A stretch of 64,000 nt of DNA from Takakia lepidozioides (lineage: Eukaryota > Streptophyta > Takakiopsida > Takakiales > Takakiaceae). The stretch is taken from contig CM060732.1 of the NCBI GenBank assembly GCA_030704615.1, positions 3,720,001 through 3,784,000 of the forward strand. Reading direction: 5' to 3'. The notes under the pieces are model-generated. The model was given only the letters and a program-made list of their open reading frames with translations, did not search any database and was not told the origin of the DNA. The translations under genes were made by a program, and so were the position numbers. Below, one piece after another: positions 54,641 to 64,000 of the stretch; position 1 is the first letter of the stretch, and every line of letters starts with the position of its first letter.

Positions 54641-55045
54641 GTGCACATAAAAGATTAGTTATTTCCGAGGTATTAAATGCAATGGGTAGTGTGGTGGTTA
54701 AGAGCAAATGAACATGAGGTTTAATGTTCAATTCTTGTCAGGGTAATGTGTGTTATTAATTATATATTTTGTAGCTTCTCACAATAATAGGGTCATGAAT
54801 GCCCGCACATGTGGCTGCGGCGGGCCCGTGTAGGGGGTCCCCTACCAGACCCGCTAGTCTGCCCGGCAAGCTGGTCTGCTGGGCCCCACAATATGCACAT
54901 AAAGCATTAATTATTGCAATGATTCATAGAAAATAGTGGGTAGTGTGGTGGTTAAGAGCAATAAATGATACACAGGAGGTATGGTGTTCAAATTTCGTTA
55001 TGTTGTACTGTGGCAGTAACGTGTGTTATTAAATATATATTTTGT
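54641..55045 (+). repeat. Two copies of a tRNA-like short repeat around a TIR element end
   Basis: GGTAGTGTGGTGGTTAAGAG occurs at 54685 and 54939, each followed by a B-box-like GTTCAA stretch and GTGTGTTATTAA(T/A)TATATA. The copies are ~254 bp apart. The TIR at 54773 lies just after the first one. Confidence 0.6.
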
Positions 55046-55318
55046 CGGAAGGGTCTGCCGGTCTGCTTGGAGGGTCTGCCCAGCTCGAGAGGTGCCAGTC
55101 CGCTCGTCGGTCTGAAGGGTCTGCTAGAAGGTTGGAGTCGATCTGTTGGAGGGTTTGCCCAGTCCGCTAGAAGGTCCGCCACGGTAGATTAACAAGGACT
55201 TGGAAAAATTTCAGAATCTCGTCGACTCGGTGAATGGGCGGTAGGCTTATGAGCTCAAGGGTCGTACTGGTGAGGCCCGCCCGTGCATTCATGACCCTAT
55301 TATTAAACAATGAGAGGC
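54773..55318. mobile_element. TIR/MITE-like element
   Basis: The left end CTTCTCACAATAATAGGGTC (then ATGAATGC) is matched inverted on the right (GCATTCATGACCCTATTATT to 55318), followed inward on both sides by a GC-rich GGCGGGCC block. Related ends occur near 44960-45030 and 55790-55850. No coding sequence. Confidence 0.6.
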
Positions 55319-55499
55319 TATTTTGTATACTAGTTCTTTCTGAAATTTTCCTAAATCCTTGTTCTTCTACTGCAGCGGTTTATGGAGAGAGCTGTATCGA
55401 TTACAAAGAAAAGCTCACTTGACTAGGAAAAAGTAGATGGCCTGTGCCCACATGAGATTCTGCCAGAAGGGTGCATTAAAATGTTTGAAATAGCTGGCA

Positions 55500-55850
55500 C
55501 CAAAATGCCAACAGACTGGGTAGACCCTGGACAACAGACTCTTAGGTGGACTCACATTCCACTCTGCACGTAGAGTGGACCCTCCAGTGGACTCAGGGCG
55601 GGGGAGCTTCCGGACTGGCAAACCCTCCATTGGACTCTGTAGAGTGGACTACACTCCAAAGTGGACCCTCTCTAGCGGACTCTGGAGAGTGGGTGGACCC
55701 TCCAATAGACTCGAGCCAGAACATAGTAGACTTTCTAATGGACCCTCCAGCGGACTCGGTGGATGGGCACGGGGCTTATGAGCTGACCCCATGGGCCATA
55801 CTGGCGGGGCCCATAGGCGCATTGAAGACGCTACTATCTTAAAATGAGAG
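55500..55850. repeat. GGACTC / GGACCCTCC short repeats and related element end
   Basis: Irregular repeats of GTGGAC(T/C)C and GGACCCTCCA(G/A)(T/C) (55548-55760), then an end GCATTGAAGACGCTACTATC like that near 45003. Confidence 0.5.
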
Positions 55851-56840
55851 CCGTTATATGTTGGCCTTCCTTTATAAAAGGAAAAGTCTTGAGGGTCTCT
55901 CAAAAATGAAAAATAAAGAAAATCAGATTACTTTACCATCGTTTTATTTTATTTTGCTGGGAGTAGTGCCTTTTTATTTGGGACTATAAGTAGAAACCAT
56001 CATCATATACTTGGAATCATTTTATTTTTTAGATTTTTGTTGACTAATTAAATTAAATCTGGATTTTAAAGGAATAAAATGTATTCCTAAACTACTATGT
56101 AGATCCCCCAAGGAAGGGGGGAGAAGAAAACATCACTTTATATACCTGCGATCACCTATGACCAAGCGGTCCCATAAAGCAGATTTAGAGTATGGGAAGG
56201 TTGGGTCCTGGGCTCTCCTAGCCCAAAGAGTTTATGGCTTACTTTTTCTCTTTTTCTTAAAGGGGATCTAGAAGGATAGAAGCCCGTTTCACCCTAACTA
56301 CAGTAAATAGTGTACACCAAAAACAGTAGATTAGAGTGTACAATAACACTTATACATGCATGTAGGGCAAAAGAAAAGGATGAGGCCTCCCAGAGGAAGG
56401 GTACGCCGTAAATTATGGTGTCTCTTCCCGGAAATAAGTACCATCCCATTTTTCAGCCATTTTTCAACACACCCAGCTCGAAAGTGTGTCCATAGGTCCA
56501 GATGCACAAGTGATGTAATGGGTGCTTCTACCCCTAGTTGCTCTGGTATTGAATCCTGTCTGCAAGGGAGGGTAAAAGCCCTGGGCAAGTTGCCAGTGAG
56601 AGCTATGAGCTATTATTCCACCTGTAAGAACTGCAACTGAGATATGGCCTGGAATATAATCTGGCATGTGCAGTTCTGCCAGATTCTCTTCTGAAGATAA
56701 TAATCCATGTGGGGAGATGGGAATGCTCAACTAAGAGCCTCACCTTGTTATCTGTATGTGTGTTAAAATCTGTGATAGAGTTTTAATCTTTTCAAAAATA
56801 GAGATTCAATGGTTAGATTTTCATGAAAAACAGGTATCTA
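55851..56840. other. No gene recognised
   Basis: AT-rich to 56330. Overlapping frames on both strands at 56331-56730 have no domain. Confidence 0.35.
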
Positions 56841-56845
56841 CAAAC

Positions 56846-57060
56846 AGGCAGTAGCTCAGTTGGTTAGTGCACTGAGTGCCACCCAGATAATTCTGGGGGT
56901 CAAATCCTGCTACTCGAGGGGTGTGGTATACTCTTCTCCCCCTTCCCTGGGCGGTGTCCCATTCCTCAGCCTCCATGGCACGGTTACTGTGAAAGAGGTT
57001 ATTTTCTCCTCTCACTAAGGGGCCTGATTTGTGAGCTGTCGCTCCCAGGTGTTTCCCTTT
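56846..57060 (+). repeat. tRNA-derived SINE, copy 1
   Basis: A box TAGCTCAGTTGG (56852) and B box GGGGGTCAAATCC (56895) form a tRNA-like head. The body contains GGTTACTGTGAAAGAGGTTA and TTTTCTCCTCTCACTAAGGG, shared with 62340-62590. Ends in an A-rich tail. Confidence 0.65.
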
Positions 57061-57800
57061 AAAAAAATAAAAAATAAAATCTTTCGTATAAATGCTAACA
57101 GTAAACACTATTAAATCGCTATCAACTTTCTTACAATCTTTAAGATTTATATAGAGCTTCTTAGAGTTTTCCCCTCTTAGATTCATGGTATTAACCAGTG
57201 TTTGACGGTTTTCATGCTGGTTATTTCAAAACTATGTAAATGGCGGTTATGAGCCTTTGCCTGTTCTTTGTTTTTCTGAGAACTACGGTCGTTAGTGTCC
57301 GGGAAATAATTTGAGTTGAACCAGCCAGTGGCCCCTCATTCTGAGAACCAACCGGCTAAGTGGGTTGGGGAGTTGGTTGCTTAACTACAATACAATAGTC
57401 AATTTCCTATGTAAACTTTCTCGGTAAATTTCCTAGGTTTCAATTATTACACGGAATTTCCTCGAAAACCACTCTGCTAGCATGTAACTGGCTGCCGGTT
57501 CTCCCTGTTGGTGGATCCACATAACCTTCCCAGGGGTTTCTAGCTGTTACAAAGAACCTCCCAACACTGGTATTAACCCTCTGTGTTAGTCAACATGTTT
57601 TTTTTAAAACTTCCAACGGCTAACAATTAAAGCTCAAGTGACACATCACTGAGACTGATCGTTTATGATGACAAATTCATCTACCTACAAACGGGCCATG
57701 AAAACCATGAGCTAGGAATCCATCTGTAACGCTGGACCAACCCATCTCTATGATAGAGATTCAATGGTCTTCATAGCATTCAACCCTACCTAATCCAGCC
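57061..57800. other. No gene recognised
   Basis: AT-rich flank without frames or motifs that can be supported. Confidence 0.35.
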
Positions 57801-57805
57801 CTTGC

Positions 57806-57985
57806 TGAGAGCTCCGAACTAATCCATGTGCAGGTCACACTGACGTACAGACCGTCAGAATATATGGGCGAACTAATCCATCTCGCTCACAGACTTTACA
57901 GGCCTCAGCATTGAGGGCTCTGAACTAATTCATGTCCAGGTCACAGACTATAGGCCGTCAGAATTGAGGGCTCTGAACTAGTCAC
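57806..57985. repeat. ~53-bp tandem repeat, about 3.3 copies
   Basis: GAACTAATCCATG-type starts at 57816, 57870, 57922 and 57975 (periods 54, 52, 53), with CAGGTCACAGACTATAGGCC and GTCAGAATTGAGGGCTCT in between. Confidence 0.75.
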
Positions 57986-57989
57986 AACT

Positions 57990-59100
57990 TTTACTTCCTC
58001 CAACTTGGAACAGGAATAGCAGGTGAGAAGCAGGTGAGGGAGCACCGTCTGACACCATCCAAAAGTTGATTCGTAAGCAGGTATAAGGCAGTTGGATTGC
58101 GGAGGCTCCGTAGTGGTGCAGAACTGGGTGCTACGGCAGCGTGTGGCCACAAAAGCGCCATCACGCCCTGCCTCAGCCCAACCGTCCACGCAGCCTGCAG
58201 CCCTAACGGCTGCTGCCGGCGCTGACGCACTTCACCTTCGCACGCGAGGCAATGTTTTTGGTCTTCGACTTGAATTCTCTGACACGGGCATTAGAGTCGT
58301 CGGTGACCCATGGTCCTCCGACCCCTCGCGGTTCCTGCAAGATTCAAAGTGTCCCTGTAGGCTCTGATAATCTGTTGGCATTCATCTGGGATGAAGTGCA
58401 TGAGCTCGTGGAGGAATGATCCGCCATCCAGCAGCACCTTCTAGCTTGCTCCGATTGGGAAAGATCATAGTTCTGAGATCACGGAGACTAAGGGGGGGGA
58501 TCACGAGGTTTTGTACCCTGCTGTGGTGGAAGGTACATCAATGGTCCCAATGAAAGACTTTTGGAAAGGTAACAGAAGATGGAGTCCTCACCTCTTAGAA
58601 AAGAGCCTGTGCACTGATTTGTTCCTCTGTCCATTCCTGCATATCCATTCCCCCGACAAGCAGGATGCAGCAGGCGTCATGTATAATCGAAGCACACGAC
58701 AATGTTGAGGGACCGACAAATGTCTGGCCTACCATGGGTTGTGCAGTGCGGCGGTCTTCTCGGTTTCATGTTATTCTTGTTCTTGATTGTGTGTACGAAG
58801 CTCCTGCTCCTGCTCCTCCCCTCCTCTGCAGCCACATTTCCAGCTCTGGCCCACACTCGAATCAGTAGCAAATCTAGTTTAGGGTTTACCCGAGAATTGC
58901 ATTGCCCTGTCATTGACGCCACATGCAGCCAGGGCCTGAGCTGGTCGCCCCAGCGCCGACCAACTCATGTGAAGCCTGCCCCACTGTTGGCATTATTTCT
59001 CAGGGTGGGGCGTGAGAAACCGAGTTTTCTCAAGGGTTTTCTTAACAAGTGTTATAAATATTTTATCATCTTTGAGCCATCATATTCTGTAGGGACTTGG
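57990..59100. other. No gene supported
   Basis: Overlapping frames at 58092-58367, 58511-58708 and 58702-59112 lack family motifs. Part of 58900-59110 could be the upstream part of the relic at 59100-59340. Confidence 0.3.
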
Positions 59101-59340
59101 GACGTCATATGATATATTCAAGATTATCTGCCTGTAAGTAGCAACCCAGGAGATGACAAGTGGTCCTCGGGATGGAATATCGGATTCATTGCAAAAGAGC
59201 AGTGGGTTGTTCATCCATCTTGGGTAAACCTTGGATATGGACCTGTGTAAAAACTGTTTGGTAGGACACCTGAAATTTGGGATGAGCGAGTTGAAGAAAT
59301 TGAAGTTGAAGGCTCAATTCTATGAATTTCTCTAACCATT
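59100..59340 (+). pseudogene. Trp-rich protein relic, unknown family
   Basis: A frame reads DDKWSSGWNIGFIAKEQWVV then HPSWVNLGYG, a TAA at 59248, then KLFGRTPEIWDERVEEIEVE and G. The dense Trp/Gly pattern looks like a conserved globular domain, not random sequence. I cannot name it. It may continue in 59520-59800. Confidence 0.4.
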
Positions 59341-59519
59341 GACACAAACTGAACAAATGAGATATGGAGATGTCACATGGTTGTTTGTTGGCCCTGCCCT
59401 CAGGCAGAGACTACGCAATTGGTTTCTCTCACTTGTCACAGGACCAACTTTTCGAGGGACCAATGTTTTTATTGGATGGTTATCATCCATTGTCACATCC
59501 ATTTTGGAACGCATGCAAT

Positions 59520-59880
59520 GACAGAAAAAGAAGGAACTCCTAGCAAATGGCATGAAGTGATTTTTCTTAGGGTACCTAGTTTAGTCCCAGACCAAATGAG
59601 GACCGTTGATGATTTGGAAGTGAATAAGGGCCCTACGAGAGATAAGCTTAGAATCGAGTGCAGGTCCATTTCAGTTTGGGTTGTGGGCAGCTTTGCTGAG
59701 AACGATTGTGTGTGCACCTTGCTTTTTCGATTTGGGCCAGCGTCAAAACTACTCAGAGTACCTTATGGGTACCGAGGACGTGGTGGAGGTGGATGAGAAG
59801 CGATCAGCGCTCAAGGCTCGGCCACTGGTGGTCAGGTTCCCCAGGCAATTGCCACCGGTGACGCCGCTCAAGCTACTGTA
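59520..59880 (+). pseudogene. Coding-like relic, unknown
   Basis: Overlapping frames with WHEVIFLRVPSLVPDQMRTV and YLMGTEDVVEVDEKRSALKA, the second followed by RPLVVRFPRQLP. They may be two parts of one frameshifted exon. No known domain. Confidence 0.3.
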
Positions 59881-60441
59881 GGACGAGGGCGAGGAAGCAT
59901 CAAAGTCTCGGAATTTGTTGCAGGTTTGCCTCCTAAAATTTACACAGAACTTTTGTAATTGTAGGCAATGAGTGGAATGGGGTTTTTGCAATTTTTAGTC
60001 CGAGATTTTCAAGTTACAATGTATCAATGAGTACTTGGTTGCACTCGTGGAGGAAGACGATGACCATGACAAAGAATCGAGGGATGCTAAGACAATTCTA
60101 TATATGGATTCAATGTAAGTTACTTCTCGCACGGGTTATACTACTAATTTGCTTCGGAATTAGAGTGATGCGGTCATGGCATTTTAGTCTTTAAGTTCTG
60201 CATGGATGAGCAGCCACAAGGGAGTTTTTTTTTTCTTTGCTTCTTTATTGGGTTTTGGGTCACACATATGAAAGACTGGAACATAAATTATAGCATACAT
60301 GCTTATCATGTAAGGGAGTTTAATCAATTATTCTATACCAGTCCTTGCTAATGATGTAGTCCTTAAACTGAAAGTTTCGTTTTAGTGTTGATCCAAAGTG
60401 CTTCTTGACTAACTTGATTCATCTAAGTTCAAGTTCATGCC

Positions 60442-60510
60442 ATCAGCCATAAGCAATTTATCATCAGCCATAAACAATTTGCCATCAGCTATAAGCAATG
60501 GGCTATCAGC
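60442..60510. repeat. 21-bp tandem repeat, 3.3 copies
   Basis: ATCAGCCATAAGCAATTT-type units at 60442, 60463, 60484 and (partial) 60505. Confidence 0.85.
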
Positions 60511-61259
60511 AAGGGTCACTTGGTATTTGCCTAAGTGACAAAGCAAAAGCTTCATCAGCTCATCAATGATTACATATTAAACTTTATTTATCAATTTTTG
60601 AGTTGCGATTTGTTTGATAGGATATTATTAATATTGTAATAATATAATTATACATAAACCATGGTTTCAATAATGAATCATAAACATTGTGTTAGTTTCT
60701 CAAAAAATATTTTATATGTAACATAATAAATTTACTCTTTTAGTTTTTCTATATAATTGTTTTTTAGAAAATAAAATGTGTTCATTAATATTTTGGCAAC
60801 GTCAACATTTAACGGATTTGAAGTCAAATGATGTGTACGTGGCTTCATTTATTCAATGAGCTATTATGTCCAAGTTTTTATTTGAGCTACTCAATTGGCT
60901 TAAATTAGTTATAAGTAGCAATGATTCGAGTCAAAGTACCAAAATAGCAACACAAGATAATTAAGTTGAGCATCCAATTATGCTATAGTTATCTCAGCTA
61001 ATTTTGCTCAATTAGCTTCAATTAGCAGCGACTCAAGTAAGAATGTTTGTATAGCATGTGGCAATAACTTAGCCTATACAATAAAGCACCAAGATTTCGC
61101 TCAACAATTTTATAGGATATTTTAATATCAACCTTCAATGTAATCATTCATGACAAATCACCATTTCCGTCTTCCATTTCTGGCATCTTACATTCAAAGA
61201 ATCTACGATAATATATAATTTTCAATTAGTTAATATCAATATATCAAGTGAGATAGTTT

Positions 61260-61440
61260 GTTTGTTTGGTTTTGTAGCGTCGTTGAGATCTCCCAAACCG
61301 TAAGGTCTCCGTCCGTGGTCTTGATACCACTAGAAAACCCTCACCCAGGCGGTTTCATAATTTTTGGATTTGGGCCATGTGGGAGATATTGAATTTCAAG
61401 TACTTTTTGTCACTGAAAAATTCATGAAAAGTAGCAGATT
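61260..61440 (+). repeat. Dispersed repeat, copy 1
   Basis: Shares GTTTGTTTGGTTTTGT, CATAATTTTTGGA, TTTCAAGTACTTT and AATTCATGAAAA, in order, with 63610-63790. The family is unknown. Confidence 0.55.
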
Positions 61441-62344
61441 GGGTTTGTCTCGAATATAAAAATGGCAGTAGATTATGTGCTAAAAAATAGAGGCCACATT
61501 ACTATGGATTATTGCAACCACACAACATTATTTGTCTAGAACAGAAGAAGCATATTGGATCGACCACAATTTCCCTAGCATTTAATCTCCCGAATTATTT
61601 TGTCAATCATTTCACAACCAATTCATAACTATGCGAAGGCAGGGCTCGCATGTAACCTTGCATTTGTTAGTTTATCATCCTCATAATTTGGATGAAAGTG
61701 GGTTTTTTCTCCCTCTTGGGTACCTTGTATGGTCGGACACATGAAATTTGGGAGTTGAAAAATCGAAATAGGATTGACTAGTACGGGAGCTCAAATTCTA
61801 CTCAAACCGAAGTTGGAGTTTGGGGTCGATCGGGGAAAGGAAAATGAAATGAAATGAATGCTGCGACAAAGGGGAAGTCCGGGCGGCGGCCCACCGTTAT
61901 ACAGTACTGCAGAGAAATTGTGGCATGAAATCAGGTGTTCCAATGGTCTGCATGCTTCCACATGGGTGTTTCACACTCTCAAAACATAGCAGCCCCACCA
62001 CAACGGCCCCCCCACACACGCTGCTACAGGCATCTTAGACTTTGTGATCTGCCCAGGTTCGTTTCGTGAGCAGGTGTCTGCCTGTACCGTCTCATAGCAA
62101 TCATCCAACACACCTGGACAATTTTCACATTTACTTAGACAAATCAGAATTTACGCTTCCTGGGGAGGCGATCCGCTTTTTTTTTCAGATTAACTGTAGG
62201 TGACAGTCAACAAAAAGTAAATTGTGTCAACAAAAAGATATTTATATATTCATGACCCCAGAGTAAGGTTTTTCATTTAGCCTCACTGACCATACAAATT
62301 ATTGCTATACATTTTTATTGTCTAGTTTTATTATTAGATTATAT

Positions 62345-62590
62345 TAAAATTTGGACCACCATCCATCCACAGGGAGGACAGTGCACCACCGGAGTGAATC
62401 GGGGTTCAAATCTTGCTGACTTGTCAGGCATAAGAGCCGCTTTCTGGTGTAATAATTATTTTCTCCCCTATTCCCTTAGGTGACGTCCAATGAGCCTTTG
62501 CTCATGGCCAGGTTACTTTGAAAGAGGTTATTTTCTCCTCTCACTATGATTAAGGGGCCTGATTTTGATCATTTTTTTTTTTATTTTTTT
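62345..62590 (+). repeat. tRNA-derived SINE, copy 2
   Basis: B-box-like GGGGTTCAAATC at 62401 and the body shared with 56846-57060 (GTTACTTTGAAAGAGGTTAT, then TTTCTCCTCTCACTATGATT). Ends in a T-rich tract at 62570. Confidence 0.6.
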
Positions 62591-62599
62591 TTTTGGGGG

Positions 62600-63600
62600 G
62601 GGGTAAATGAGGGAGAATGTAGTCAATTTGGGGACCTTCAATTGAGAATTGAATCATATGGACTATGCCCCAACGGTAGACGCAATTGACTCAAGTTTTT
62701 ACTACATTTGTTTGCTGAATTTGGAGAAAATGTTTTGTTACAAGAGGGCTCAATTTTGTCAATGTCCCCAACACAAGTGGGTCCCAAAGGGAATTTCAGT
62801 TTATCAGGGCTGCAATCCCCCTGTTTTAAAAAAAAATTACAAACGACTTTTGCACCCTTCAAAGGGCATGGTAAAAGGATGAAAATCACCCAAATAAACC
62901 GTGAAGCCTGCGAATGTTTGGTAGCCACGCAGAGCGCGTTGAGGCAGAGGGGACAACGCTGACAGTGGAGCCCACGCGTGTGGGCCCTGCATTATATAGT
63001 TTAAAACGTACAAGTTGTGGTGAGTAGGCTCCTAGGTGTGGAGATCAAAAAATCCTCCTGGACTGGATGCAATCCTTCATTCAATGATTATGCGCCAGAA
63101 ACTCTCTCTTCAAGATAGAATGTTTCAAATTTTCTACTATCTTTAGAAAATATAGTAGACTGTACACAGTATACTTAACTGGCTTTCTAAAAAGTTGTTT
63201 TGGCGTCGTCACGGCTGCCTTTTATACTTTCTGGCAAGTTAAGCAGCCCATTACTTAAGCAGCTTTTAACAACAAGATCTTCTTCTTCCCTATCCCTAGG
63301 CTAGGTTCATGCAGTGTGCAACATGTCACATCTGTCACGACTGGAAGATCTTCCTCTTATTACCCATACAGCCTGCCCTGGATAAATGTTACCTCTATAA
63401 TCTTTAAACTACCATAAATATTAAGAAAATTTTACTCCATTGTGCACAATTCTTATTTCTTAACAAATGTTTACTCCCCTCTTCATTGATTTTCCCTTAA
63501 TAAATGGTAAGTGCATGATAAAGGCTGCGAGATATGAACTAGTTTTAGATAAGCTCCATACTTGCTCCAGCTAGGTTAAGAAAGAATCAATCGATATATA
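62600..63600. other. No gene supported
   Basis: Overlapping frames at 62638-62962 on both strands share the same bases without motifs. The rest is AT-rich. Confidence 0.35.
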
Positions 63601-63609
63601 TGAAGGAAG

Positions 63610-63790
63610 TCAGTTTGTTTGTTTTGTTTTGTCACGTTGAGATGTCCGGAATCCGCGGGCCCCAACCCTGGTGCTTGGTACTACCCTTGGCAAGCCCTCG
63701 ACGAGGAGGGGTGCACCGACTTGGTCTCATAATTTTTGGAATTTCAAGTACTTTGGGTTGCTGGAAATTCATGAAAAATAACAAAGTGGG
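63610..63790 (+). repeat. Dispersed repeat, copy 2
   Basis: Diverged copy of 61260-61440 with an insert rich in CCTCGACGAGGAGG in the middle. The frame across it is not considered coding. Confidence 0.55.
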
Positions 63791-63874
63791 TTTTCCTGGG
63801 GCAACGATTGGAGCTGGAGATATATCAATAATGATTGGATGTATTACTACTCAGTAAATTCATGGAAAAAAATA

Positions 63875-64000
63875 AATTGGGCCTTGTCATGGGAGATGTA
63901 TTTGGATACATAGGAGATTGCACTTGGGCTTAGATGACACGGGACATTTGGCCTCTACATAGGAGATGCACTTGGATACATGAATAGAAGATTGCACTGG
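63875..64000. repeat. Short tandem repeat at the window edge
   Basis: GGAGAT(G)(C/T)A(C/T)TTGGATACAT and AGATTGCACT(G/T)GG recur two to three times. The repeat is cut by the window end. Confidence 0.55.

Larger units (their letters stand above)
59881..62335. other. AT-rich intergenic sequence, no gene
   Basis: Apart from the 21-bp repeat (60442-60510) and a diverged repeat copy at 61260-61440, nothing recognisable. Confidence 0.4.

Overview
The window is nuclear DNA of a land plant. It shows GT-AG introns, plant LTR retrotransposons, tRNA-derived SINE-like repeats and PLS/DYW-type pentatricopeptide (PPR) gene fragments. The abundant DYW-type PPR relics and heavy transposon load suggest a seed-free plant such as a fern or lycophyte, but the sequence alone does not fix the species. 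Almost nothing is a clean single-copy gene. The window is a nest of transposons plus a graveyard of captured or duplicated gene pieces.

Layout. 0.6-5.2 kb: scattered minus-strand exons, probably of one or more ordinary host genes, including a membrane-protein segment and a first exon with an organelle-type leader. 6.313-27.475 kb: one giant Mutator-like (MULE) DNA transposon ending in a GC-rich terminal inverted repeat. Its outer ~7.6-7.8 kb on each side form a huge inverted duplication. Each arm carries a multi-exon gene, read outward, for a ParB-like domain joined to a permuted (beta-class-like) adenine/N4 DNA methyltransferase. The ~5.8 kb centre carries a decayed MULE transposase with a SWIM zinc finger. 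Arrays of GGCGCC-centred palindromes are scattered through the element. 27.476-~34.5 kb: a Ty3/gypsy retrotransposon lacking its 5' end and reverse transcriptase. It encodes gag, protease, a DNMT3-like cytosine-5 methyltransferase, integrase and a C-terminal PHD finger. Its integrase is split by a 1,031-bp hAT-like MITE with a perfect 8-bp target duplication. 34.5-36.75 kb: a 1,013-bp tandem repeat. 37.6-41.0 kb: a third, internally deleted and truncated copy of the ParB-methyltransferase transposon, fused in frame to the gag of another LTR element whose LTR (to 42.54 kb) holds a LINE fragment. 46.4-54.25 kb: a mosaic of PPR, DYW, SEN1-like helicase and OSB-like fragments. 54.3-64 kb: MITE- and SINE-like repeats, short tandem repeats and unrecognised relics.

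What stands out is that two unrelated, adjacent transposon types each carry their own DNA methyltransferase together with a chromatin- or DNA-recognition module: ParB-like plus adenine methyltransferase in the DNA transposon, and DNMT3-like plus PHD finger in the retrotransposon. All copies seen here are damaged, many by C-to-T type changes, so any living version must be elsewhere in the genome. Arm identity, family assignments and deletions were judged by eye, without database searches.
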